Assembly: GCA_026936325.1 (NCBI GenBank) | Contig: JAPTHN010000004.1 | Location: 49,689,289 to 49,753,288 of the forward strand | Reading direction: 5' to 3' | DNA from: Platynereis dumerilii | Lineage: Eukaryota; Annelida; Polychaeta; Phyllodocida; Nereididae | Length of the DNA stretch: 64,000 nt | Part shown: piece by piece, positions 48,936 through 60,589 of the stretch | Layout of the letters: each line of letters begins with the position of its first letter | How positions within the stretch are numbered: the first letter of the stretch is position 1 | Position numbers and translations under genes: made by a program | Notes under the pieces: generated by a model | What the model saw: the letters and a program-made list of their open reading frames with translations, nothing else | Told to the model about the DNA's origin: nothing | Databases searched by the model: none

Positions 48936-50545
48936 ATATATTAGGGTAGGTTGATTTTGCAAAAATTTTGGAATTTCAATCTTGGACAAATTGGGATAGT
49001 GATAGTTTCATGTAAAAAGGCCATATCCAAAATTTCAGGTCTCTAACTCTAATACTTTTTTGAGGAAATCCATTTAAAGTTTTGAGTTTTTAGAAATTTT
49101 TCGTGAGGTTTGCCGATTCGCGGTATTGAATAACTTAGTCAATTTAAGAGATAAGACAATGAAACTGGTATGGTTGGACAGGGCTAAATTAGACCTTCAT
49201 TTTGAATACCAACATCAATGGTCTAGGCCAAATTTGAAGGCGCGAGTAACTTCGCAATCCAACTAATCTGATAAATTTTCATTTTTTTGCTTGACTTGCC
49301 AATCAAAGTATGAGCTAGGGTTGCTTATATGACCAAAATTTTACTGGCATCCTTCTCAAAAGTTGTGTATGGAAGTTAGAAACACTGCAGTACCATTTTT
49401 TTGATGATCAGACATTTCTTTCCGGACCCTACCCTCCAATTTATATAACACCGTCATTTAGGCGTTTTTGCAGTATTTTAAGCTCCGAAACGAGGGATAT
49501 TTTCACACAAAGCTGGAAGTTATCATCAATTTTTAACATAGACCATCACTTATAAGCTACTGACTAATTGGTTCTGGTATTATAAACACTTTTTAAGATG
49601 GTTACAACATTTGCCATCTCTTTATTCCTATAATTATACACAATATCAGATAATTCACGATTTGGAAGAATTATTACATAATGCCATACAACTGTATGTA
49701 GCACTGTTTCACCATGGTGACTAAAGTAAACATTCTAGAAAAAATAGCTGGAGACTGGACCAGCTATCTATCAATGATGAGATTCTCATTAGCTTTAAAT
49801 GTCAATGCTTTTGTTGAAAAGGGTCTTTTGCATTATACTTTTCCTTCAAGATTACATTGTTCATCCTTCTTTCCACTTGATAACTTTTGCAATCTCAAGT
49901 TGTTGCTAAATAACCAAATGAGTTGCCTATTTACATAGAAGAATCACTTTCTTACTTTAATACCAGTGAAATAGTTGTGAGATACAGGATTTCAAAACTT
50001 GCAAGCTGATTTTTTGTGAGTGTTGTGGTCCGGCAGATAATTCACAAGAGCGTGATGGTAGACTAATGGGTTTAGTTCCCCTGTCAAGACATGGGCAGCA
50101 GTTACTCTAGCTACCAAGGCATTGAAGTTGGCTTAAAGTTGAATCCCACACTTGGCAAGAAATCTAAAATCCATGAGATATTCATGAAATTTTGCCAAAA
50201 AGTTCTTCAAAAAGAAAGCTTTCCAATGTAAAAAAAAATTGGCGGGCTATCCAACATAATTTTCGAACTATGATCTTTTCAAAATCGTATGTCATTACAT
50301 TAAGACATACGGCAAAATACTAAAAAAGTGTGGGATTTATAACGAAAAGCAGCATCACTCGAACAATATCCATGAGATATTTAAGAAAAATTAAAGGAAT
50401 ATAGCTGAAAATACACTTTATTGAGAAACAAGTCTTTGAAGGGGGGTTACCGATGTTTTTTGAGAGTTACGTGGTGTACAATATGAGAAAATTATGACAA
50501 ACAGTTCAACAAAAATAAGTCCCCTTTAAAATAAACTTGAATAAC

Positions 50546-50860
50546 TCAAAGATTCCTTCTCCGATTTTTATGTAAGATGGATTGGATTATAGGCCTGTAT
50601 ATCGACCCAAAATGTGTGAATTTATAGTTCAGTGCCATTATTCCTGGCTGAGCCAGCAGCCTTCGAGTGAGCCTACCCCTGTTTACAAAAATCTGTGGCT
50701 TTTCCAATGCATATGAACAATTTGACCAAGCGGGGGAGCCACCAGCTAGGGCATTTTTGTTGAACTGTGGAGTACAATAGGTGGAGAAGCTGTATTCTGT
50801 GGGATTCAACTTTAATTTAAAATAATAAAGTAGCATGAAATCAGTATAATGCAAATTCAA
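50546..50860 (-). other. 104-codon open frame inside the 5.5-kb element
   Basis: The longest frame in the element. It contains ALAGGSPAWSNCSYALEKPQ but no motif I can assign. It could be debris of the element's own gene or chance. Confidence 0.2.
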
Positions 50861-51697
50861 TTCTGTACTTGACTACAAGCGGTGATGGTGATATGCAGAA
50901 ATATGGCTTTTGAAGAAGTCTTGGAATTTACTACAACTTCAATTTCCATTATGCCTACTGCTAAAGTCTAAAGTATTGCTTGACTTTAGATTGATGTGTG
51001 TGTAATTTGACACTGCTATTGGTTGAGAGAGCTTGTGTACATAGGTAGTCTCTCAGTAAAATAAAATTTCAGTAAGGCTGTCATATTCAAATCACAGGAC
51101 TTGAAAGTATGATGTGTCCAGGCTCATCAAAAACATAAGTTTTGTTTGAATCTATAAGTATACTTTTGCTTTAATGTGGGAATTCTTTAGACCATGATGC
51201 ATGACCTGCATCAAACAGACTGCTAACTGCTAATATAAACATAACTTGAATTTTCATTGAAATTATGGGCAGGACTAATTCAGTTCACACTACACTTCTC
51301 ACAGCTACTTCAGACCAATTATCTGAGAAATTATTCTGAAGTATATCATATTTGTTTTATATATCTACAGGTTACTTGTACCCACATCTAGTATAATCTA
51401 GAATGCTCAGCCATGATGCATAATGAGATGTATATTAAAATTGCAGCTGGTGTGACATTGTACGGAGTGATATGGCAGCTTTCTGCCTCGTTGAAATTTA
51501 ATTGCTATTATCAGACAACACACTATAATTGATAAATAGTCATCATCACTCCAAGTAGTTTGTACTGACTATTGGTGATTGCCTTACTAGCAGCAGCATG
51601 AGGTGATTTTTAGGTTGTTTATTCCATTGAACTATTGCATGATTATCAAAATATATTTTCAGTCGATCCCAAAAAATTTCAATAATGGATAATTATA

Positions 51698-52088
51698 CAG
51701 GGTGCCCACCGAACATCGGACAAAATATTATAGGAATATAGGAATTTTTTACCATAAAATATAGGAAAATATAGGAGGTTTTCATCTGTTTTAATAGGAC
51801 AATATAGGAAATATTCGACAGCGAAACCATCGGCAAATCACGCCATCGCTTCCACCATAACCCGAAAAACTTCATGTGATGGACAAAAACGTGTCTAAAA
51901 ATTCATATATCTGGGGGAAAAGACGCTTAAACTTTGTATCGCAGACAAAAACGTGAATATACGCGCGAAATATCCTGAAAACTTGAAAAATATAGGAATT
52001 TATAGGAATTTTTCCAAAATATAGGAAATTATAGGAGGCCTTAAAAAATATAGGAATTATAGGAAATATAGGAGGAGTGGGCACCCTG
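51698..52088. mobile_element. MITE with CAGGGTGCCCAC ends
   Basis: CAGGGTGCCCACC at 51698 and GTGGGCACCCTG ending at 52088 are inverses. The interior is a mirrored series of TATAGGAATTT/AAATTCCTATA-type motifs (TATAGGAAAATATAGGAGG). Near-identical AATTATA / AATTTATA flank it, suggesting an 8-bp-class hAT duplication that has since changed. Open frames here are by-products. Confidence 0.85.
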
Positions 52089-52764
52089 AAATTTATACCA
52101 CAGAGGAATATTCCTCTGTTATTATATCATGCATTGAAGATGTTATTGATCACATGTATGAAAAATGCCCTTGGGTAAGTGTGACTTGGAATGTGATGTT
52201 TGGCCATTACCCAGTACCTCCAATTGGAAGTACATCTGACATGTTGCACAGGTCTAAGACGGGGGTTCAGCCATAACAATATTTTATCCTGTCATTTAGC
52301 TCCAAGGGCTTGCAAAAAAATGTACCACCAAAGTAGTCATGTTGAATTTCATAGTATGGCTACCCCTAAATCTTTTATAGTTGGTGCATCTAATTCCCTC
52401 ACCTCAGTAATGTGGGTAAAGCCACTGAAATTAAGTCTCTAACTAATGTAGTTCCTGAACTATAACGGAAAACTGGTTTTCAGTGGTGCCATCTTGAAAA
52501 ACAACATGGCTGTCCAATTGGATCTTCCAAACTGTTCCATATATATGATTTGTTTATCTTATAATAGATAGACAGCCTTGGCAACAGAATAATTGACAAC
52601 CACAAATATACCAATCATTACAAGACCTGGATAATGCATAACTTCTGGCCTTTTCAGGAGCAGCGTTTGAACAGTCCATTACTTATTAAAATATTGTCTG
52701 TTGACTTTCCTTTCCAGTCAATACATGTGCATCACTTTGTTCTATTAAAATTACAAGTTGGAAG

Positions 52765-53140
52765 ACAAGTTTCATTCATATTCAGCTGCTAGAACTGGCC
52801 AAGAAGGCAGATAGAAAAACGTCAATAGGCGCAAAATCGCCAAAATTAGGGAAAAATGTATGTTCTTAAATGTGAGAGCAGGGTCAGGTTTTTAACATAT
52901 TATCATAAAAATTCCAGTCAGTACATATGTATAATGCTGTTGCTGATTAATACCATAAGTTGGAAGTTTATTTTGATAACTATTCAGCTGCAAGAAGATA
53001 GATCAAAAAACGTCAAAAGGCGCGAAATCGCCAAAATTAGCGAAAAACATGTCCATATAAACTTGAGGGTAGGGTCCGGATTTAAACATATTTCAAATTT
53101 TTTTTTTTCTTAACTCAAAATTGATTATATTTCGCAACTT
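52765..53140 (+). repeat. Two ~191-bp tandem units
   Basis: AAACGTCAATAGGCGCAAAA at 52817 recurs as AAACGTCAAAAGGCGCGAAA at 53008, each followed by TCGCCAAAATTAG, and both units share GGGTC-GG-TTT-AACATAT and AAGTTGGAAG parts. They lie inside the 5.5-kb element. Confidence 0.75.
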
Positions 53141-54453
53141 TTTGGGAGAATGCCAGACTTCCAACAATAAAATAAGTTTTATATAACCAACCCTAATAGT
53201 ATGACTATAGGTGTAAATGTAATTCAATTGGCTGTTGAGATATCTGGCAATATTAGAGATCTTAGGTAAAGCACCCAGAGCTATAATATAGTTACCTTTG
53301 TCAATTCAATGATTGTCACAGGTATCCCATATATATAGAATCACAGAAATTAAGAACTTAAAAGATTAGGGGGGGACTGGAATCAAAATCAGATTCAGTA
53401 TTATAATGTCCTAAAAAATGAGAAATGGAATCCATGGCATCATTCTAACCAAGAAAGAAGTTCAAATAGAACAACCACCTGATTGGAAATTGTATATTTC
53501 TGTAGTTGGTGTGCGGAAGTTGTAACATGAAGCTTCCCTGCTTTGACAATTAAGGTACTATACAAATTATTAAAGCACTTCTTTACAGTTTTTAACAGTT
53601 TCATAATGGAACTAAGGTGTTAAAGGGAGGTCTTGATAAATATTAGACAGCTCTTTATATCATCACTGGAGCCTTTAGGAACACATCATGCCTTTTGGAT
53701 TGGGAATATTCAATTTCCAAAATAATATCAATGCTCAGAAAGAGAGAGAAAAAATATGATTTGCTTTTTTTGTGTGCAGTGTCATACAAAGGTCTACATC
53801 TCAAATTTTAACCTAACTTTATGCTTGATGTTGGCTGAGAACTTGTTTGCATCAATACCACATTGAAATTTTACTTCTGACATTCGATTCATTAAAAATT
53901 AAGTTGTGCAGCTGGAAAACTCAGCAAAGTTTCATAGGTTTGCCAAATGATCGCGTTACTCCCCCATACCTCCGATACGGCTCATTTTAAGACATCCAAT
54001 GCTTGTGAAAGTGTAATCCAGTCAACAGACATAGGGTAGAATATAACCACAGACTAGTAAAAACACTTTTTTAAAGAAATTTCCTGTTTATTACTGCTTT
54101 GAATCATCAGATCTGACTTTCTTTCTCAAAATTGTGCATTTTATAAGAAGTGCAGAACAAAAATTATTGGAAACCCTTCATGTTTGTATTCAAATTGTAG
54201 GTCTTTTTGAGATCTTTTCAAATATGTAGGTGGTATTACTGTATGATGAGAAATGACAAAGTTATACGAAACCGCGACTTTGCGAAACAACCGAAAAATG
54301 TTCAAAATGTCAAAAATTCAATGTCATTTCCTCAAAAAAGTTTTCAAGTTAGAGACCTCAAATTTTGGATATAGCCTTTTGATATGAAAATCTCACTATC
54401 CCAATTTGTCCAATGGTGAAGTTCCGAAATCAACCTACCCTAATATATATGTA

Positions 54454-55142
54454 CACTGAAAGACAAAAGTTATGCATACGTTGTGCTTTCAAGAACCTCA
54501 TCTGTGTGCTCAATATAAGGTTCTACCAAACACATGCTTTACATAAAATAAACCATAAAGTGTAAAGATAATGGTCTTGGGGTTCATTCAAAGGTTGAGA
54601 TTTCCTCTCATCTGTAGCATCCCCTTCAACATCCAGAAACATGCCTTTATTACAATGGAGGGTATCTTGAGTTCCGGTTGTTTTTCTGGGTCCAACACCT
54701 CTTTGTTTATTCCTTGTCTACACCATCTCCCTGTAACAGGCAGCTTTCTTTGATACACTTGACAGATGAACATCATACACTCTACAACATTAAGCTGGGT
54801 TTTCACTCCTGCACCATTCCAATAGTTTCATCCCCGTCATATTCTGTAATTTGGGACATAATAAATTCAGTTGTAAAAGAATTGTGTGCTTGCATCTTTA
54901 AGGATTCATTTAAGCTCTCATGAAACCGCATACCTGCAAATGGTTAGGGTCAACAGCAAAAACTGTGTTTTCTGAAAACTCCCCTTTGCAGCCATTTTTT
55001 CAAAACGAAAATGTTTCCCGGTTCAGCGATTTATTGTTTGTGACCCTGTTTTCGGGTGTCTTACAGCATGGAACAATCATATTGACCATACCCCTCGAAC
55101 ATCTTGCACTCCCAACATACGCATAACTTTTGTCTTTCAGTG
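54454..55142. mobile_element. 689-bp TIR element with TA target duplication
   Basis: Ends CACTGAAAGACAAAAGTTAT and its inverse (ATAACTTTTGTCTTTCAGTG) give about 29 matching bases; TA flanks both ends (54452-54453, 55143-55144), as in Tc1/mariner-type insertion. Inside are frames up to 81 codons and no DDE motif. A lone end of the same family is at 5322-5346. Confidence 0.85.
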
Positions 55143-55144
55143 TA

Positions 55145-55660
55145 TATCATGACTCTCTTTACTTATTACTATAACGCTTAAATGATTCAAATTTCTTGGA
55201 AAATTTTTGTCTGCCGTGTACAGGGCCTGAAGTTGCTCTTGAAAGTAAGTGTAATGATTTGCCATTGAAGTCCATGTTAAACATGGCTATAACATCTCTG
55301 ATATGGCATGAATCAATTGTTTTGTAGTTTTAGCAGCACGGGTGCTCTTACCCCAAGAATTTCATGCAATCTTGTTAGCACTCTGGAGGTCACTCTCTTT
55401 CACCAATCTCATTCAAATTTACTCTACATTCTCTGTAGGTTTTTAACTTTCGACCAGTCACTTTTGGTGCCCTTCTGTGATAGAAAAATTATAAAGAAAC
55501 TAAAATGGACTGGCTTCCATGGGTCAAATGTTAACCATGCCTTCTTCTTCTCCTTAGTATATCCGTGACCGGTGTGTCTGCGTTGGAACCATGCACTGTC
55601 TGTGCTGCTTAAAGTGCTTGCACGTTTTGCTTTTTTTCTCATTTACCAGACATCTTTATA
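55145..55660. other. Intergenic DNA, unidentified frames on both strands
   Basis: A 72-codon minus-strand frame (55642-55424) starts MRKKAKRASTLSSTDSAWFQ, basic and protein-like, overlapping an 86-codon plus-strand frame. Neither is recognisable. The position next to the LINE remnant suggests mobile-element debris. Confidence 0.3.
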
Positions 55661-55689
55661 ATGTACTAGCCCACTATTTAAACAATTAA

Positions 55690-55925
55690 AAATTCTTAAG
55701 TTAAAAGACCTGTGTGACCTCCATGACTTGAAGTTTTGTTTTAAGTTAGCGAATAATACCTTCCCGGAATATATTTTGTCAGAAATGCCCCAGAGAAACA
55801 CTCATGTGTTTAATATAAATGAACGTCTTGGACATATTTATCGTCTGCCTGCTGTGAGCCATGAATTTGCACGAAATAGTATCTCATACAAATTTCCAAA
55901 AATTTATGATGAAATGAACTTTTAA
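55690..55925 (+). mobile_element. LINE remnant: C-terminal end of a reverse transcriptase ORF
   Basis: The frame encodes LKFCFKLANNTFPEYILSEM, then NTHVFNINERLGHIYRLPAV and SISYKFPKIYDEMNF before a stop. This matches the NTR-x(n)-L-x-x-P ... S-I-x-x-x-x-P-x-x-W-N ending of Jockey/CR1-type LINE proteins, with the Trp replaced by Tyr. Only this tail is found; AT-rich 3' sequence follows to about 56150. Confidence 0.55.
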
Positions 55926-55929
55926 GTTT

Positions 55930-57860
55930 AAAATTTTTACGCACAGTTTAGACAGATTTAAAAATTATGTTAAGCAGAATTTCATCCAGTCATATAATTC
56001 AATTTGTTATGTTCAAAATTGTTATATTTGTAACCGTGTGGATTGATTTTTTATTCATTTATTTTTATTTTTATTTTTTGTCATTCATTAACCATTTCAG
56101 TTCCTCAAGAGAGAAATATTTTTTAATCAAATTCTTATTTACTTATTTACTGTTCACAATTATAGAGGGCCGGCACGGGCCTCCCCCAAGGTCACAGCAT
56201 GTGCGACCTGTCAATCAGTTGCTCCAGCCTACGATCCAATTTATTTTGCGTCGTGTTTTGAGGCGTTTATTTATAGCACAATGTTGTGACGTCACCAGCA
56301 GCAACCAAGGCTGACTTCGATTGTAACTGTAGCAGATACTCTGGTTTCCCGTAGTAGCAATTGAACAACACCAGGAAATTAGCATGCCTACTATACATAG
56401 TCGCACATGAACAGCTATGAACAACGATAAACAAGAAGCCTAGACTTTGGTGGCCTACTACTTGCCCCTAAGCAGGGGAGGAGGGCAGATGACCGGTTTG
56501 GGATAAGTGTGGCTGTTTAAAACCTAGCCCCAGCAACGTGGCTACTCTTCTGATGGCTAACATGTCGTAGCCACAGTTCCTACGAATCCAAAAATCGTAA
56601 TCAATTCAACGGCGCTACTTACGGACATTTAACGCCGGGAATCTCTAGAAGGGGCTATTAGGACTTGATTTAACTCCCACAGTAGTGTAGTCAAGCCGTC
56701 AATGCTTCATAATCATTGGGAAATACCTCCCCAATCGACGTCTGCCTCCCAGATCGACATTGTTGACAATGACGTCGCGGTCACGTGACTACCGAAGGAG
56801 CGTCATGGCCCCCAAGTGGAGAAAAAATAACACTGTTTTGGCTCATAAAACTTACTTTAATCACAATTTCGTCTCCACAACTGCTTTATGTGTACAATTT
56901 ACTCACAATATACTGACTCCTTCCTTTTCTATCGCCATATTAATGTTTTTTTCTGGCTTTCACTACCTATCAGTGAATTCACACCAGGAGGAGCTGCTGT
57001 GTCAAAATAAAATATATCACAGGCTGTGTGGCAGCACACCCTCGATCAGCTTTCAGAAGCTATTAAGTTTGCAACTAGGCAAATTAATCTTAAAATCTTT
57101 TTTTATTTACCCATGCAGAACAAGAATCTGGGGATTCAATTCCTGGGAAGCTTAAGAATGGCCTGTTAGAGTGCATTTACAGAGGAGTTAGATTATTTTT
57201 CTGTTTATTTATTTTATTCAACCCCCAAATTTGGGGAAAATGGAAGTAAAACGTAAGTATACAATCATGGTGAAAAATGAAAATAACAAAACATATTAAG
57301 ATCAACAAAACAGATTTGTTAGGATATGTTCATCAGACTGCGGTTTGATATAATTATCATGAAAAAGTAAATGGCGTAAAGAGTCAACAACACCTGATTT
57401 CTCATTAAGAAATCCTACACTTAAAAGCAGTATCAGACGCAATAGACATAGGGGAAAACCCATAGATACAACCTTAATTGTCCAGAATAGTATTTTCATA
57501 GGTGCTACCATTTATCATATAATATTGTAGAAAATTAATTTGCATATATATATATATATAAAAGAGGTGACTCGACATCAAATATTCTATTATAAAAGCC
57601 CAGTGTGTTTGTTACAACAACGTCATCTATTATTGGAATATTTAGGGCTGACAAGAGCTTACAATGATGATTTCTCTTACTGAGACCTAAGACATTTTTG
57701 TTGACATTTTTCTATGTTGATTTTAGACTATGCAAGTCATTATTAGACAATGGTATACATTCCGACTCATACAATTAAGTTGCAGCACCAACAGATTTCC
57801 AAAGATAACATTTGACATCAGTGTGCAAACCTGGAGCAGTATAAACCTCCCCTAAAAAAA
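55930..57860. other. Intergenic DNA, no firm gene
   Basis: Unassigned frames up to 131 codons (56760-57155) show no domain. A GC-richer block at 56160-56820 contains TGACGTCACC (56287-56296). A (TA)n tract is at 57546-57560, and a C-run at 57870-57884 sits immediately before the palindrome. Confidence 0.4.
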
Positions 57861-57914
57861 AAAGTCATGCCCCCCCCCCCCCCCAGATGACACCCAGCAG
57901 GAACGGACTGGCAT

Positions 57915-60413
57915 GGGTCATTCCGTGTCAAATGGACCAAAATTAGGTAACTTTCCATGGGTGGGTCTTCAAAAAAAATTCAAATTTTTTTGTTTAGTGT
58001 GTCTAACTATATAACGGAGATATGCAAAACGATTCAAGCCAATTCTTAATAGTTTTCAAGTTGCAGCCATATAAAGATGAGGTAGTTAGTATTAAAATTT
58101 GCCCTCGCGACTGCTTTTTTCAAGGTCTACCTGTCTTGCAAATGCTCCTACTCATCCAATTTTCAGTGTATCATCATGGAACTTGGTAATCTAATTAACA
58201 AGAATATTTCCAACATATCTTCATCTTTTTTTGAAATATCCGATCATCATGCAAGGCACACGGCCTGTACAAACTTTAAGAAAAACTGGGTTCGCGCAGC
58301 TTTTTAGTAATTTTTATCTCCATTACTACTTGACATACATATCCAAAATTGAGTAAATAGACTCTCAATAAGTAGGACTAACCTCCCAAAAATAATCGAG
58401 CTTGTCACTTTAATGAATCAAAAGTTACGGTTGGCTAAACATGGCACGTCATGCAATATACCAGCATGTTCAGGCTGCCGGATGAGCATGTGATCCAGGT
58501 GGTACAAACCTGCAATTTTTTTTATTGACACCTTATCATGTCAACGATCTGTGATACAAAGATGGTTAATGTACCCTTTCTCAAAATATTTTATTTAAGT
58601 CCATTTGTATATGAAGATTTTACCCTCGAAATATGGCACTAATCTGCATGCAGCTTTTTGGCAATTTTTATCTCCCTAACTACTCAACATACATAATCCA
58701 AAATGTGGTAGACATATTCTCAGTAAGAAGGACTTGTACTAGAAAAAAATACAAGCCTGTCACTGTAACGGATCAGAAGTTACGGAAGGTTAAACATGGC
58801 AGGTCATGCAATATCGCAATATGCTCAGGCCACTATTAAAAGGAGCATGCCAGAGCAGGTGGTAAAAATCTGCAAATTTTTTTAAAATGCCTCAAATATG
58901 ATGTAAACTGCATCTGTGCAAAGAAGATTTATGTACCCCTTCTCAAAATATGTTACCATTAATTTTGACAATTTTACACGCAAAATGGTAACAGTCTCCA
59001 TGCAGCTTTTTGGCAATTTTTATCTCAATAACTACTTAGTATACAAATCCAAAATTTGGTTTAACACACTCCCTGTGAGTAGGACTATCTCAGAAAAAAA
59101 AATCAAGCTTGTCACTGTAGTGAATCAAATGAAACAGGAGGCTCAACATGGCATGCCATGCAATATTGCAGCATGTCGAGGCATGATGTGCCATGTTTAG
59201 CCTTCTGTAACTTCTGATCCAATATTGTGACAAGGCTGATTTTTTTTCTGGAGGCAGTCCTGCTTACTTAAAGTTTGTTTCCCACATTTCTTTATTTCTA
59301 TGCTTAGTGTTTTTTGAGATAAAAATTGCCAAAAAGCTGCGCGAGACTCGTACCATTTTGCTAGAAAAATCGTCAAAATTAATGCTCAAATATTTTGAGA
59401 TGGGGTACATAAATCTTCTTTGCACAGATGCAGTTTACATCATATTTGAGGCATTTTAAAAAAATTTGCAGATTTTTACCACCTGTTCTGGCATGCTCCT
59501 TTAGTGGCCTGAGCATATTGCGATATTGCATGACCTGCCATGTTTAACCTTCCGTAACTTCTGATCCGTCACAGTGACAGGCTTGTATTTTTTCTAGTAC
59601 TAGTCCTTCTTACTTAGAGTATGTCTACCACATTTTGGATTATGTATGTTGAGTAGTTAGGGAGATAAAAATTGCCAAAAAGCTGCATGCAGATTAGTGC
59701 CATATTTCGAGGGTAAAATCTTCATACACAAATGGACTTAAATAAAATATTTTGAGAAAGGGTACATTAACCATCTTTGTATCACAGACAGTTGACATGA
59801 TAAGGTGTCAATAAAAAAAAATTGCAGGTTTGTACCACCTGGACCACATGCTCATCCGGCAGCCTGAACATGCTGGTATATTGCATGACGTGCCATGTTT
59901 AGCCAACCGTAACTTTTGATTCATTAAAGTGACAAGCTCGATTATTTTTGGGAGGTTAGTCCTACTTATTGAGAGTCTATTTACTCAATTTTGGATATGT
60001 ATGTCAAGTAGTAATGGAGATAAAAATTTCTAAAAAGCTGCGCGAACCCAGTTTTTCTTAAAGTTTGTACAGGCCGTGGGCCTTGCATGATGATCGGATA
60101 TTTCAAAAAAAGATGAAGATATGTTGGAAATATTCTTGTTAATTAGATTACCAAGTTCCATGATGATACACTGAAAATTGGATGAGTAGGAGCATTTGCA
60201 AGACAGGTAGACCTTGAAAAAAGCAGTCGCGAGGGCAAATTTTAATACTAACTACCTCATCTTTATATGGCAGTAACTTGAAAACTATTAAGAATTGGCT
60301 TGAATCGTTTTGCATATCTCCGTTATATTGGTAGACCCACTAAATAAAAAATTTTGAAATTTTTTTGAAGACCCACCCATGGGACCATTGGTCCATTTGA
60401 CACGGAATGACCC
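57915..60413. repeat. 2.5-kb palindrome with three repeated units per arm
   Basis: The left arm starts GGGTCATTCCGTGTCAAATG at 57915, and the right arm ends with its inverse at 60413; matching positions add to about 118328, so there is almost no length difference between arms. By eye the outer parts are about 98% identical, the innermost 300 bases only about 75%. Within each arm a unit of about 355 bases containing TTTTTGGCAATTTTTATCTC, the TTGTCACT block and ACATGGCA-GTCATGCAATAT occurs about three times. No coding capacity. Transcription would give a long double-stranded RNA. It could be a giant fold-back transposon or an inverted duplication. Confidence 0.9.
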
Positions 60414-60589
60414 CTATGTGGTAGTTGCCCCAAAAAAAATCTGGAAAAAGTCAAAAGTGATATAAAAAAAAAAATCAAGAGTACTCCACGAATGAGATGG
60501 GAAAAAGCAATGGGATACCCCCTAACCAAGGGATACCTATTAACTTCAATAATGAAGAGATAGAAAGGGTAACCAGCGGGATACCCCCA

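Larger units (their letters stand above)
48942..54442. mobile_element. 5.5-kb element with long degenerate terminal inverted repeats
   Basis: It begins TAGGGTAGGTTGATTTTGC at 48942 and ends with the inverse (GAAATCAACCTACCCTA) at 54442, both abutting ATATATAT. The arms match, with many changes, for at least 200 bases (ATATCCAAAATTTCAGGTCT / inverse of GAGACCTCAAATTTTGGATA, and TTCGCGGTATTGAATAAC / GTCGCGGTTTCGTATAAC inverted). The inside has frames up to about 104 codons and no recognisable transposase. It hosts a hAT MITE (51698-52088) and a two-unit 191-bp repeat (about 52765-53140). A DNA transposon whose genes have decayed, or a large non-autonomous derivative; superfamily not assigned. 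Confidence 0.65.

Noticed and set aside
48942-54442. Large virus-like (Polinton) element
   Set aside because: At 5.5 kb it is much shorter than that class, and I see no polymerase, integrase or capsid-like reading frame.
56760-57155. 131-residue plus-strand frame
   Set aside because: No domain, no paralogue and random-looking composition in AT-rich DNA; not supported as a gene.
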